49,564 nucleotides of DNA from CAZLIC01 sp964559535 (GCA_964559535.1 CAZLIC010000022.1:1-49564), one strand, 5' to 3'. Numbered from the stretch's first letter, positions 25,301 through 32,534 are shown. The notes: generated by a model from the letters alone, not told the origin. Numbers and translations: made by a program.

Positions 25301-25600
25301 CACGAGGGACCGCGCCCCGAGGGCGACGGGAAGCCCCGCGGCGAGCGTCCGCCGCGGCCCGAGAGCCCCAAGGGTGATGGCGCACGCCCCGAGGGCGCCA
25401 GGCCCGACCGCGCGCCGCGCGGCGACCGCCCGAACGATTCCAGGCAGGACCGCCCGCGCGACGATCACAAGGGCGGCAAGCCTGACCACGGCGGCAAGGG
25501 CGGCCCGCGCCAGTTCGAGGCCCGCCCGCCGCGCCCCGAAAAGCCGGTCGACCCCGACAGCCCGTTCGCCATCCTTGCCGCGCTGAAAGGCAAACTCTGA
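22379..25600 (+). CDS. SUV3/MgpS-like DEAD-type helicase with repetitive RPQGD tail
   Basis: A 1073-residue helicase. Walker A is GPTNTGKT (12-19), motif II DEIQ (94-97), and the second RecA-like lobe ends with HELGQIAGRAGRH. The first ~760 residues match the SUV3-type RNA helicases of alphaproteobacteria, including MgpS, described in Rhodobacter sphaeroides as affecting photosynthesis gene expression. After an Ala/Glu/Pro linker (about 785-860) the tail is Arg/Gly/Pro/Asp-rich, with eleven consecutive RPQGD units. Such RGG-like tails commonly bind RNA. The assignment to helicase is firm; identity with MgpS is an inference. Confidence 0.9.
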   Translation: MLTNARVTAVLGPTNTGKTHYAVERMLGHRTGVIGLPLRLLAREVYDRIAAMRGPSVAALVTGEERIVGERAAYWVCTVEAMPTDIGADFLAVDEIQLCADPERGHVFTDRLLNARGLVETMFLGSDAMRGAISALVPRVTFIRRERFSTLTYTGQKKISRMPSRSAIVGFSLDSVYAMAELIRRQKGGAAVVMGALSPRTRNAQVAMYQNGEVDHLVATDAIGMGLNLDIHHVAFSATAKYDGRRIRPLFPHELGQIAGRAGRHTTPGTFGVTGEVSPLDEDLVEALENHRFAPVKRLVWRNGALDFGSPARLIESLEQSPPDEWLTRGRDADDVTALRTLIETPEVAARLTSPSAVRRLWDVCRIPDFRGISETEHSTLLARIFGFLSDGQVPSDWMAAAVQRIDKTEGDIDALSKRLAYIRTWTYVAQRKGWVQDEAHWRDETRAVEDRLSDALHAALIQRFVDRRTSVLMRSLKQKESLVAEVNDKGDVNVEGQHVGRLEGFRFRQDATSTPDEARTVRQAAFAALKPEFHLRSDKFYNAPDTEVDFTAQGGLMWGTHAVGKLVKGADILRPAIEPFVDEEAGPEIAEKVRRRLQHFIDRKVAALFEPLSALQKDETLTGLARGFAFRLVESLGVLPRDQVAEDAKALDQEARSALRKHGVRFGQYTIFIPTLLKPKPTGLRLVLHSLWHGAEVMPESPPPGLVTIPFLPAVPKAEYTLAGFHPAGSRAIRIDMLERLADLVRAKDSRAGFEATPEMLSITGMTLDQFTDLMAGLGYKGERGERPKPRPEAAAAAVAIAPEAAPAPETLPEASPDVAPDTLPDTVPEAEAPAAAAAEAAATPEAPVEVEAFVTFTWAPRPRGGERARGPRGEEGAPRRHGDRSRGNRPQGDRPQGDRPQGDRPQGDRPQGDRPQGDRPQGDRPQGDRPQGDRPQGDRPQGDRPRGDGPKGERPQGDRPRGDAKPGDRPRRHEGPRPEGDGKPRGERPPRPESPKGDGARPEGARPDRAPRGDRPNDSRQDRPRDDHKGGKPDHGGKGGPRQFEARPPRPEKPVDPDSPFAILAALKGKL
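25049..25213 (+). repeat. Coding 15-bp tandem array (eleven RPQGD units)
   Basis: Eleven consecutive copies of a 15-bp unit such as CGGCCGCAGGGTGAC (R codon CGG, CGA or AGG, with small third-base changes) encode RPQGD within the helicase tail. Less regular units (RPRGD, GPKGE, RPQGD) continue to about 25275. Several internal copies are identical at DNA level, which points to recent slippage or unequal exchange. Copy number in the assembly may be approximate. Confidence 0.9.
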
Positions 25601-25661
25601 CCACTTGATGCATCGCTTGGTCCTGCCTAAGGTTTGGGCGCATCACGCATGGGTGGACAGA

Positions 25662-25946
25662 ATGGCAGACGGCAAACCGCGGCTTTCCGGCAAGCAGGCA
25701 GTGGATGCCGCCTTTGCGCAGTTCCACAGTTTCTTCGGGGACGATGTCGATGCGCTGATGCTGGAAGGGATCGAGCTGCTGGATGTCGAAAGTCAGTGGA
25801 AAGTGGTTCTGGGCTTTGACGCCGGGCGCCTGCGGCGCACGCGGAACGGGGCCGCGGTGGCGCAGGGCGTCACGCTGGAACCCATCCGCGAATCGCGCAC
25901 CTTCTATCTGCGGGCCGACGACGGCAGCCTTGTGCGCATGACGTGA
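25662..25946 (+). CDS. Conserved-looking small protein, unknown function
   Basis: A 94-residue soluble protein that I do not recognise. From ATG 25662 it reads MADGKPRLSGKQAVDAAFAQ, then an acidic helix (DDVDALMLEGIELLD) and a beta-type C-terminus (QWKVVLGFDAGRL; SRTFYLRADDGSLVRM). An upstream in-frame ATG at 25605 exists but the sequence there is unlike protein. It sits between the helicase and an S4-domain gene; its TGA overlaps the next ATG by one base (TGATG), implying translational coupling with an RNA-binding protein. Confidence 0.65.
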   Translation: MADGKPRLSGKQAVDAAFAQFHSFFGDDVDALMLEGIELLDVESQWKVVLGFDAGRLRRTRNGAAVAQGVTLEPIRESRTFYLRADDGSLVRMT

Positions 25947-26218
25947 TGGCCGAAACGTCTGAACGGGCCGACAAATGGCTGTTTCAGGCGCGCTTCTTCC
26001 GGTCGCGCAGCCTGGCGGCGGCGTTGGTGGCCGATGGCGGGCTGCGGGTGAACGGGCAGCGCGCCACCAAGCCTGCGCAGGACCTGCGGGTCGGCGATAC
26101 GCTGACCTTCGCGCAGGGCGGGCGCATCCGGGTGGTGCGGATCCGGGCTTTGGCCACCCGTCGCGGCCCGGCATCCGAGGCGGTGGTGTTGTATGACGAT
26201 CTCGACACTCCCGCTTGA
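25946..26218 (+). CDS. S4-domain RNA-binding protein (Hsp15-like)
   Basis: A 90-residue S4 protein: ERADKWLFQARFFRSRSLAA followed by GGLRVNGQRATKPAQDLRVGD, the canonical S4 RNA-binding pattern. Hsp15-type proteins bind free 50S subunits carrying stalled nascent chains. Start ATG 25946 overlaps the upstream stop; a GTG one codon earlier is also in frame. Helicase, small protein and S4 gene are closely spaced and co-oriented, suggesting an RNA-related operon. Confidence 0.9.
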   Translation: MAETSERADKWLFQARFFRSRSLAAALVADGGLRVNGQRATKPAQDLRVGDTLTFAQGGRIRVVRIRALATRRGPASEAVVLYDDLDTPA

Positions 26219-26275
26219 ACGCGGCGGCGCGGCGGGCTACCTGTCCGCCCGACCCGCCCGAAAGGACGCACTGCC

Positions 26276-26614
26276 ATGACCTACGTGGTCACCGACAACT
26301 GCATCGCCTGCAAATACACCGACTGTGTCGAGGTCTGCCCCGTGGACTGCTTCTACGAGGGCGAGAACATGCTGGTGATCCACCCCGACGAATGCATCGA
26401 CTGCGGCGTGTGCGAACCGGAATGCCCGGCCGATGCGATCCGCCCCGACACCGAGCCGAACCTGGAGAAGTGGGTCGAGTTCAACCGAAAATATGCTGCC
26501 AAGTGGCCGGTGATCGTGACGAAGAAAGACCCCCTGCCCGAGGCCGAGGACCGTGACGGCGAGGCGGGCAAGCTGGAGAAGTACTTCAGCGAAGCGGCGG
26601 GAGCGGGCGGCTGA
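26276..26614 (+). CDS. fdxA: Seven-iron ferredoxin FdxA
   Basis: A 112-residue ferredoxin carrying one [3Fe-4S] and one [4Fe-4S] cluster. Cysteines are at 9, 12, 17, 21, 25, 40, 43, 46 and 50 in CIACKYTDCVEVCPVDC and CIDCGVCEPECP. The spacing C9-x7-C17 and the C-terminal extension (NLEKWVEFNRKYAAKWPVI) are typical of the Azotobacter FdI/FdxA family. It is a soluble one-electron carrier; partners are not apparent. The fdxA-carD order is common in alphaproteobacteria. Confidence 0.95.
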   Translation: MTYVVTDNCIACKYTDCVEVCPVDCFYEGENMLVIHPDECIDCGVCEPECPADAIRPDTEPNLEKWVEFNRKYAAKWPVIVTKKDPLPEAEDRDGEAGKLEKYFSEAAGAGG

Positions 26615-26691
26615 CGCGCGGTTTCCGCGAGGTCACCCCGAAGCGCATGGCGAATCCGAAGGCAAGCTTCTGCGATTCGCGGATGCGCGTG

Positions 26692-26720
26692 TTGGAATCG
26701 CGCCGATTCTGTGCTATAGA
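26692..26720 (+). promoter_or_regulatory. Sigma-70-type promoter ahead of carD
   Basis: TTGGAA (26692-26697), a 17-base spacer and TATAGA (26715-26720) form a near-consensus housekeeping promoter in an otherwise GC-rich intergenic region. Transcription should start around 26727. This is the best promoter I can see by eye in the window. Confidence 0.6.
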
Positions 26721-26726
26721 ATCGTT

Positions 26727-26786
26727 ACACGCAAAGAATGGGAGTCCCGGCCTGCCCCGGACCTGCTCGCCCGGGACGGCTTTTTC
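26727..26786 (+). ncRNA. Candidate small RNA or carD leader with terminator hairpin
   Basis: Just downstream of the promoter, GTCCCGG (26744-26750) and CCGGGAC (26771-26777) form a 7-bp GC stem with a 20-base loop, followed by GGCTTTTTCT. A transcript from about 26727 would end near 26786, roughly 60 nucleotides long. Either it is a free small RNA or a leader that attenuates carD, whose ATG is about 90 bases further on. No open reading frame fits inside. The remainder of 26615-26873 shows no gene. Confidence 0.45.
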
Positions 26787-26873
26787 TGTGACAGTTGAAC
26801 TGCATCGTCGGGGCAGGAATGCCGCGAACGGTGCGTTGTCGTCGGTCGGGGGTCCGCCCAGGGGAAGAAACGC

Positions 26874-27380
26874 ATGACGAAGAAGAAGGCCGAGTTCCGT
26901 CCGAACGAGTTCGTGGTCTATCCCGCGCACGGTGTCGGCAAGATCATCTCCATCGAAGAGCAGGAGATTGCGGGCTTCAAGCTCGAACTCTTCGTGATCA
27001 CCTTCGAGAAGGACAAGATGACGCTGCGGGTGCCCACCCACAAGGCCACCGAGATCGGCATGCGGGCGCTGTCGGCACCCGATGTGGTGACCAAGGCGCT
27101 GGACACGCTGAAGGGCAAGGCGCGGGTGAAGCGGGCCATGTGGTCGCGCCGCGCGCAGGAATACGAACAGAAGATCAACTCGGGCGACCTGATGGCGATT
27201 GCCGAGGTGGTGCGCGACCTGCACCGCGCCGATGACCAGCGCGAACAGAGCTATTCCGAGCGCCAGCTGTACGAAGCCGCGCTGGAACGCCTGACCCGCG
27301 AAGTCGCCGCCGTGTCGGGCGTTGACGAGAAGGGCGCGCAGCGCAAGGTGGACGAGGTTCTGCTGACCCGCGCGGCCTGA
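26874..27380 (+). CDS. carD: CarD family transcriptional regulator
   Basis: A 168-residue protein that binds RNA polymerase beta and stabilises open promoter complexes, including rRNA promoters. The N-terminal Tudor-like RNAP-interacting domain reads FRPNEFVVYPAHGVGKIISI, with LRVPTHKATEIGMRAL closing it. The helical C-terminal DNA-contact domain contains KRAMWSRRAQEYEQKINSGD. Length is typical. It has its own promoter and a GC hairpin terminator (27404-27430) that reaches into the 3' end of cobS. Confidence 0.95.
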   Translation: MTKKKAEFRPNEFVVYPAHGVGKIISIEEQEIAGFKLELFVITFEKDKMTLRVPTHKATEIGMRALSAPDVVTKALDTLKGKARVKRAMWSRRAQEYEQKINSGDLMAIAEVVRDLHRADDQREQSYSERQLYEAALERLTREVAAVSGVDEKGAQRKVDEVLLTRAA

Positions 27381-27403
27381 GGCTTCGGTCAAGGCATCCC
27401 AAG

Positions 27404-27431
27404 CGGCCGCCCCCTACGGGACGGCCGTTTT
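27404..27431 (+). terminator. Rho-independent terminator of carD
   Basis: CGGCCG-C-CCC-CTAC-GGG-A-CGGCCG forms a strong stem with one mismatch, followed by TTTT. It lies 23 bases after the carD stop and its T run touches the cobS stop codon on the opposite strand. Confidence 0.8.
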
Positions 27432-28153
27432 CATTGGGCGGCCCCCAGCACCCCCACCGCCGCCACGAACCCCAGCTGCTGCACAGCACCCAGCACGTCG
27501 CCGGTCTGCCCGCCGATCTTCCCCTTTGCCACCAGCCCCACCGCCAGCGCCACGACGGCCACCGCCACCGCTGCCCACAGACCCGCCACACCGCACGAGG
27601 CTACGGCCACTGCCACCGCCAGCGCCACCCCTGCCCCGGCCACCGTCGCCGAGGGCCGCCCCACCAGCCGCGACAGCCCGCCCTCGCGGGCGTTCGGCAA
27701 CCCGGCCATCAGCACCGCCACCGGTGCGCGGCTGAGCGCCCCCGCCGCCACCAGAACCGGCAGCACGTCGTCAGCCGCCGACAGCCCCGACCACCCCGCC
27801 AGCGCCACCAGCACCAGCGCCAGCACGCCATAGGACCCCACGCGGCTGTCCTTCATGATCTCCAGCCGCCGGTCGCGCGTGTGGCCGCCCCAGAACCCGT
27901 CGGCGCAGTCGGCCAGACCATCCTCGTGCATCGCGCCGGTCAGCATCGCCTGCACCGCCAGCGCCACAGCCGCCGCGAACCCCGGCCCGACCGACGCCAT
28001 CGCCATGGCCGCCAGCCCGGCCACCATCCCCACAGCCACCCCTACCAAGGGCCAGGCCCAGGCCCCTCGTGCGCCCGACGGCCGGTGATCCGGCACCGGG
28101 ATTCGCGACAACAGTGCGAAAGCCGACCACAGGTCGGCAAGAACCCCCGCCAT
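27431..28153 (-). CDS. cobS: Adenosylcobinamide-GDP ribazoletransferase
   Basis: A 240-residue integral membrane enzyme joining AdoCbi-GDP with alpha-ribazole (phosphate), the last assembly step of cobalamin. The conserved HEDGLADCADGFWGGHTRDRR motif region at about 76-96 carries the catalytic acidic residues; ALLSRIPVP at the N-terminus is also diagnostic. The remainder is alanine/valine-rich membrane sequence. It is divergent from cobT, with about 74 bases between them for shared control; no cobalamin riboswitch fits in that space. Confidence 0.94.
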   Translation of the reverse strand: MAGVLADLWSAFALLSRIPVPDHRPSGARGAWAWPLVGVAVGMVAGLAAMAMASVGPGFAAAVALAVQAMLTGAMHEDGLADCADGFWGGHTRDRRLEIMKDSRVGSYGVLALVLVALAGWSGLSAADDVLPVLVAAGALSRAPVAVLMAGLPNAREGGLSRLVGRPSATVAGAGVALAVAVAVASCGVAGLWAAVAVAVVALAVGLVAKGKIGGQTGDVLGAVQQLGFVAAVGVLGAAQ

Positions 28154-28227
28154 GTCGCATCCCCTCTGGCAATCGCCCCGCCCCCCCGATACGCCAACCC
28201 CGCACCCCGCCGCAACGGAGAGCCGCG

Positions 28228-29235
28228 ATGCCCGCCTTCACCTCGGTCCAATCCTTCCGTGCCGCCCTGATGGCCGCCCCCGTGCCCGAGGATGGCACCG
28301 AAGCCGCCGCACGCGACCGGCAGGGGCAGCTGACCAAACCGCCGGGATCGCTTGGTCGGCTGGAGGCGCTGGCCGTCTGGTATGCGACGTGGCGGGGCAA
28401 TCCGCGGCCCGTGCTGGAACGCCCGCAGGTGGTGATCTTTGCGGGGAACCACGGCGTTGCGACGCGCGGCGTGTCGGCCTTTCCGCCGGAAGTGACGGTG
28501 CAAATGGTGGCGAATTTCCGGGCCGGGGGGGCGGCGATCAACCAGCTGGCCCGCGCGGCAGGGGCCAAACTGGATGTGGTGGCCCTCAGCCTTGACCGGC
28601 CCACGGCAGATTTCACCGAAGGCCCGGCCATGACGGGGCAGGAGTTCATCGACGCAGTGTCTGCAGGGTGGGAGGCAGTGGACCCCGCATCAGACCTGCT
28701 GGTGGTGGGCGAGATGGGCATCGGCAACACCACCTCGGCCGCGGCGATTGCCTGCGCGCTGTTCGGCGGCGCGGCCGAAGACTGGGTGGGGCGCGGGACC
28801 GGGGTGGATGACGCCGGGCTGCGGCGCAAGGCAGAAACAGTGGCGGCGGGCGTGGCACGGCACGGGCAGGGCACGCCGTTCGACATCCTGCGCTGTCTGG
28901 GCGGGCGCGAGATTGCGGCGATGGCGGGCGCCATGGCGCGGGCGCGGGTCGACCGGATTCCGCTGATTCTCGACGGTTTCATCGCCTGTTCGGCCGCGGC
29001 GGTCCTGCATAAGGCGGTACCGGGCGCGCTGGACCACGCGGTTGCGGGCCATCTTTCGGCAGAAGGTGCCCATGCGGCGCTGCTGGCGCGGCTGGGCAAG
29101 GCGCCTCTCCTGTCGCTGGACATGCGGCTGGGCGAGGGTTCAGGGGCGGCGATGGCCATCGGCATCCTGAAGGCGGCGGTCGCCTGCCATTCGGGCATGG
29201 CGACCTTCGCCGAAGCAGGTGTCAGCGGCGGCTGA
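28228..29235 (+). CDS. cobT: Nicotinate-nucleotide:dimethylbenzimidazole phosphoribosyltransferase
   Basis: A 335-residue enzyme that activates the lower ligand of cobalamin by making alpha-ribazole phosphate from NaMN and DMB. KPPGSLGRLE (N-terminal substrate loop), FAGNHGVATRGVSAFP and GEMGIGNTTSAAA are family signatures. The general base is Glu303 in RLGEGSGAA. Start ATG 28228 follows GGAG at good spacing. It pairs divergently with cobS. Its 3' end is followed by two perfect hairpins before the convergent Anbu gene. Confidence 0.95.
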   Translation: MPAFTSVQSFRAALMAAPVPEDGTEAAARDRQGQLTKPPGSLGRLEALAVWYATWRGNPRPVLERPQVVIFAGNHGVATRGVSAFPPEVTVQMVANFRAGGAAINQLARAAGAKLDVVALSLDRPTADFTEGPAMTGQEFIDAVSAGWEAVDPASDLLVVGEMGIGNTTSAAAIACALFGGAAEDWVGRGTGVDDAGLRRKAETVAAGVARHGQGTPFDILRCLGGREIAAMAGAMARARVDRIPLILDGFIACSAAAVLHKAVPGALDHAVAGHLSAEGAHAALLARLGKAPLLSLDMRLGEGSGAAMAIGILKAAVACHSGMATFAEAGVSGG

Positions 29236-29237
29236 CC

Positions 29238-29289
29238 GCAAATTCCTTGAAGGAAGGAATTTGCAAAACCCTTGCTTCAAGGGTTTTGC
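29238..29289. terminator. Twin perfect hairpins between convergent cobT and Anbu
   Basis: Hairpin one pairs GCAAATTCCTT (29238-29248) with AAGGAATTTGC (29254-29264). Hairpin two pairs GCAAAACCCTTG (29263-29274) with CAAGGGTTTTGC (29278-29289) around a 3-base loop. They share a GC dinucleotide. A/T-rich flanks of the stems could act as terminators in both directions. The low GC content of the stems is unlike the rest of the window, which suggests a mobile or multi-copy repeat. Confidence 0.7.
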
Positions 29290-29298
29290 GCCCGGTCG

Positions 29299-30021
29299 TC
29301 AGATCTCGATCTGCGTGAAACCCTCGCGCAGCGCACGGCTCCAGGCCTCGGACATGGCGCGGAACTGCTCGTCCCCCGCCTCGATCCGGCGCCGCTCGGT
29401 CACTCGGCAGGCGTCGCGCGCGATGATCGCCAGATCCAGCGGCATGCCCACCGACAGGTTCGACCGCAACGTCGAATCCATCGACAGAAGCACCGCCTTC
29501 TTCGCATCCGTCAGGCTGGTGGTGGGCTTGACCACCCGGTCGAGAATCGGCTTGCCGTACTTGTGCTCGCCGATCTGCAGGAAGGGCGTGTCTTCGGTGG
29601 CCTCGATGAAATTGCCCTCGGGATAGATCAGGAACAGCCGCATCGCCCCGCCTGTGCGTTGCCCGGCCACAATCATGCTGGCCGTCACACCCTGGGCCAT
29701 CGACATCTTCTCGTCCACCTCGCGGCGCACATGCGCCAGCTGGTCGCCGATCATCTGCGCCACCTTCAGCAGCGTCGGCGCCTGCAGGATCGAGCTCTCG
29801 GCGTCGGCCTCGGGCGATTCGATGGCCTCGCGCAGGCGTGCGATGGTGGTCTGCGTCACCGACAGGCTGCCCGCGGTCAGGATCACGATCACCCGTTCGC
29901 CCGGGACCTCGAAGGTGAACATCTTGCGGTAGGTCGAGATGTTGTCCAGGCCCGCGTTGGTGCGTGTGTCCGACAAGAGCACCATGCCCTCGTTCAACAG
30001 AAGGCCCACGCAATAGGTCAT
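29299..30021 (-). CDS. Anbu proteasome-like peptidase
   Basis: A 240-residue Ntn-hydrolase of the ancestral beta-subunit (Anbu) family. Removal of Met1 exposes the presumed nucleophile Thr2 (MTYCVGLLLNEGMVLLSDTR), and TRTNAGLDNISTYRKMFTFE supplies the conserved lysine. Anbu assembles into ring or helical particles related to HslV. It is the last gene of a minus-strand cluster with ATP-grasp, alpha-E and transglutaminase genes, an association known across alphaproteobacteria. Start ATG 30021 is fixed by the need for an N-terminal Thr. Confidence 0.92.
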   Translation of the reverse strand: MTYCVGLLLNEGMVLLSDTRTNAGLDNISTYRKMFTFEVPGERVIVILTAGSLSVTQTTIARLREAIESPEADAESSILQAPTLLKVAQMIGDQLAHVRREVDEKMSMAQGVTASMIVAGQRTGGAMRLFLIYPEGNFIEATEDTPFLQIGEHKYGKPILDRVVKPTTSLTDAKKAVLLSMDSTLRSNLSVGMPLDLAIIARDACRVTERRRIEAGDEQFRAMSEAWSRALREGFTQIEI

Positions 30022-30127
30022 GTCCCGCTCCCCCTGCCCGCGCAGCCCCGCGACGCTAGCGGCGCGGGACGGGCAAGGAAAGAACCCTTGGACAACAAAG
30101 AGGCACCGTCGTGGCGCCGATGCCGCG

Positions 30128-30664
30128 CTACAGCAGCGGGATGGCCAGAAAACAGGCGACCGCGACCGACAGCGCCACCGCCCCCACGGCGGACAGCGTG
30201 ACACGTTCGGGGTCATGGCGGACGGCGGACATCAGCTGCGGGCGGATCGAGGGCATGTCCACCGGCCGGGCATCGATGGCGGCCAGCAGAAAGGTATGAA
30301 CGTCAAACTCGCCGGACGCCGGGCGCGGGCCTCCGGTCAGCGGAATGGAAATGTCGGCGGCGTGGTCCCGCAGCGCACGCAGGACCGCATGCCGGGCCTG
30401 TTCATCACGCGCGGGAAAGCAGCCGGGCAGCGCGCCGCTGCTGTAGGTCTTGGTGCCGAACCCGGCTGCGCGCAGATAGGTCTGAATCTCTTGCGGGGCG
30501 CGCATCAGCGCGGCGGCCGTTTCGGGTTCGCGGAACAGGGCCACGCGGTTCTGCCGCTGGTCATGCGACAGGCCGGCCTTGCGCAGGTCGCGGCCAAGCT
30601 TCGCATCATCGAAGAAGGCCTGCGGAATCACCGAAAACATGTCGAAGTCGTAACTCAAACTCAT
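30128..30664 (-). CDS. Tail-anchored protein of unknown function inside the Anbu operon
   Basis: A 178-residue protein that I do not recognise. It begins MSLSYDFDMFSVIPQAFFDD and has a mixed soluble region with IQTYLRAAGFGTKTYSSGA and FDVHTFLLAAIDARPVDMPS. One hydrophobic segment at about 157-178 (VGAVALSVAVACFLAIPLL) ends the protein, as in tail-anchored membrane proteins. AAGGGTG precedes ATG 30664. It is inserted between the transglutaminase and Anbu genes, with about 100-base gaps on both sides, larger than elsewhere in the operon. The position suggests it may tether or recruit substrates to Anbu at the membrane; that is inference only. Confidence 0.7.
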   Translation of the reverse strand: MSLSYDFDMFSVIPQAFFDDAKLGRDLRKAGLSHDQRQNRVALFREPETAAALMRAPQEIQTYLRAAGFGTKTYSSGALPGCFPARDEQARHAVLRALRDHAADISIPLTGGPRPASGEFDVHTFLLAAIDARPVDMPSIRPQLMSAVRHDPERVTLSAVGAVALSVAVACFLAIPLL

Positions 30665-30761
30665 GACGCACCCTTACCTTGACCTGACGCTTTCACAGGC
30701 CGGTAACCAACCTTGCCGCCGGTTCAGGCAGCAGCATGGCAACATCGCGGCAAGAAATGGG

Positions 30762-31580
30762 TTACTGCTGGTTCTGGCTTTGCGCAGCCGCAACCGTGAC
30801 GGCCACATCCAGCCTCTCGGCCGTCAGACCGCCGCGCGCGATGCCGCGGATGGGCGCCGCATCGCGCGCGTCCAGCCCGGCGCCCAGGCGGATGTAGCGC
30901 GCATCGGGGCAGCAGCGGTTGGCCGGGTCGAACCCCACCCAGCCCAACCCCTCGACCCACAGTTCCGCCCAGGCATGCGCGGCCTCCGAGGCGTCCTTGC
31001 CGTCAAACATGTAGCCCGCAACATAGCGCGCGGGCATCCCGGCCGAGCGCGCCACCGCGATCAGCGCATGCGCGTGGTCCTGACAGACACCCTTGCCCGC
31101 CGCCAAAGCCTGGGCGGCAGTGGTTGCGGCATTGGTCGTCCCCGGCTCCCATGCGATCGCCTCGCCCACCGCTGCGGCCATGGCATGCGCCACCGACAGC
31201 GCTTCGCCCGCCGACGCCGCCTGCACCGCAAGATCGCACAGCGCGTCATCCGGCGCAGTCGCGGGCGTTTCCAGCAGCCAGGCCAGGGCGGGCGCCGTCT
31301 CGCGGTGCCCGCGCAGAATGCCTGCGGTATCCTGCGTATCGACCGTCCCGTTGACGCGTACGGTGATCTCGTCCACCGGCCCGGCCACCGTCCAGGCGCA
31401 GACCATGTCGCCTGCGCCGTCCCGGAAGGCGCCGCCCTTCATGCCGCCGTCCACCGCAATATCCCAGCGCAGCACCCGCTGCCCTTCGCAGGTGGCGGGC
31501 GTCAGCCGCAGGCTTTGCACCACGCCGCGCACCGGGCGGCCATAGCGATAGCGGGTCACATGATCGACCGTCAGCAGCAT
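30762..31580 (-). CDS. Transglutaminase-like cysteine protease (Anbu operon)
   Basis: A 272-residue protein. The N-terminal domain (TVDHVTRYRYGRPVRGVVQS LRLTP) is the usual companion of this family. The transglutaminase core carries the catalytic triad Cys166 in GVCQDHAH, His202 in AAHAWAELW and Asp218 in GFDPANR. Related proteins act as peptidases or amidases on peptide bonds. Its ATG overlaps the alpha-E stop by one base (TGATG), so both are coupled. No signal peptide is seen, so it is cytoplasmic with Anbu. Confidence 0.92.
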   Translation of the reverse strand: MLLTVDHVTRYRYGRPVRGVVQSLRLTPATCEGQRVLRWDIAVDGGMKGGAFRDGAGDMVCAWTVAGPVDEITVRVNGTVDTQDTAGILRGHRETAPALAWLLETPATAPDDALCDLAVQAASAGEALSVAHAMAAAVGEAIAWEPGTTNAATTAAQALAAGKGVCQDHAHALIAVARSAGMPARYVAGYMFDGKDASEAAHAWAELWVEGLGWVGFDPANRCCPDARYIRLGAGLDARDAAPIRGIARGGLTAERLDVAVTVAAAQSQNQQ

Positions 31581-32530
31581 CAGCGCATGTCCCCGGCCAG
31601 ATAGGCATCGCGCACCACCGAGGCGAGGTCGGCCACCTCGCGGATGATGCGCGACAGGAATTCGTGCAGCCCCTCGTCGAAAATGTCCTCGACCCGGGCC
31701 TCTGCCACCCCGGCCAGCAGTGCGCGGGCGCGGTCCTGCGCGGCGGTGCGCATGCGGTACTGCCGCGACAGGCGGTCCAGATGCATGGTCAGCCCCTCGG
31801 CACAGGTGATCAGCGACCTTGGGCTTTGCGGGTTCAGGATCAGGAAATGCGCAATCTTGGCCGCCGTCACTTCGCCGCCATAGGCCCAATGAAACGCCCG
31901 GTGCGCCCCCATCGCGCGCAACAGCGTGACCCACTGGTAATTGTCCAGCCCCGACCCCACCAGGTCCAGCGACGGCAGCAGCACATAGTACTTCACGTCC
32001 AAGAGCCGCGCCGTGTTGTCGGCGCGTTCCAGATAGTAGCCCAGGTTCAGGAAGTCCCAGCCGTCGTTGCGCAGGTGCGTGGCCTCGGTGGCGCCGCGCA
32101 CCAGCGCGGTCTGGCGCATCGTCCATTCCGTCAGCCGGCTAAGCTGCACTTCGCTGCGCGGCATGCGTTCCAGCGCCTTCAACTCCTGGAACGCGGTGTT
32201 CAGCGCATCCCACATCTGGCTGGTCAGCGCCGTGCGCACGATGCGCCCGTTTTCCCGCGCGGCGGTAATGCTGCTGGCCACGGAACTGGGGTTGTCGCGG
32301 TCGAAGAACAGGTGGCTTTCGATGTTGCGCTGCACCGGGTCGCCGTACTTGGCGGCAAAGGCGTCGGCGGTGCCGCCCGCGCGCAGCAGGCTGTCCCATT
32401 CGTTGCGATAGCCCTGCGCAGTGGGAATCAGCGCCATGCGCGCACCCGCATCCAGCAGGCGCGCCGCCGTCTCGGCGCGCTCCATGTAGCGGGCGATCCA
32501 GAACAGGTTCTCGGCGGTCCGGCTCAGCAT
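31580..32530 (-). CDS. Alpha-E domain protein (DUF403)
   Basis: A 316-residue all-helical alpha-E protein. The opening MLSRTAENLFWIARYMERAE is diagnostic, and FLNLGYYLERADNTARLLDV is the matching internal repeat. The glutamates of these ERA(D/E) motifs suggest metal or substrate binding, but no activity is established. It is nearly always encoded beside circularly permuted ATP-grasp and transglutaminase proteins. It follows the ATP-grasp gene by four bases and overlaps the transglutaminase start. Confidence 0.93.
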   Translation of the reverse strand: MLSRTAENLFWIARYMERAETAARLLDAGARMALIPTAQGYRNEWDSLLRAGGTADAFAAKYGDPVQRNIESHLFFDRDNPSSVASSITAARENGRIVRTALTSQMWDALNTAFQELKALERMPRSEVQLSRLTEWTMRQTALVRGATEATHLRNDGWDFLNLGYYLERADNTARLLDVKYYVLLPSLDLVGSGLDNYQWVTLLRAMGAHRAFHWAYGGEVTAAKIAHFLILNPQSPRSLITCAEGLTMHLDRLSRQYRMRTAAQDRARALLAGVAEARVEDIFDEGLHEFLSRIIREVADLASVVRDAYLAGDMR

Positions 32531-32534
32531 CGCG

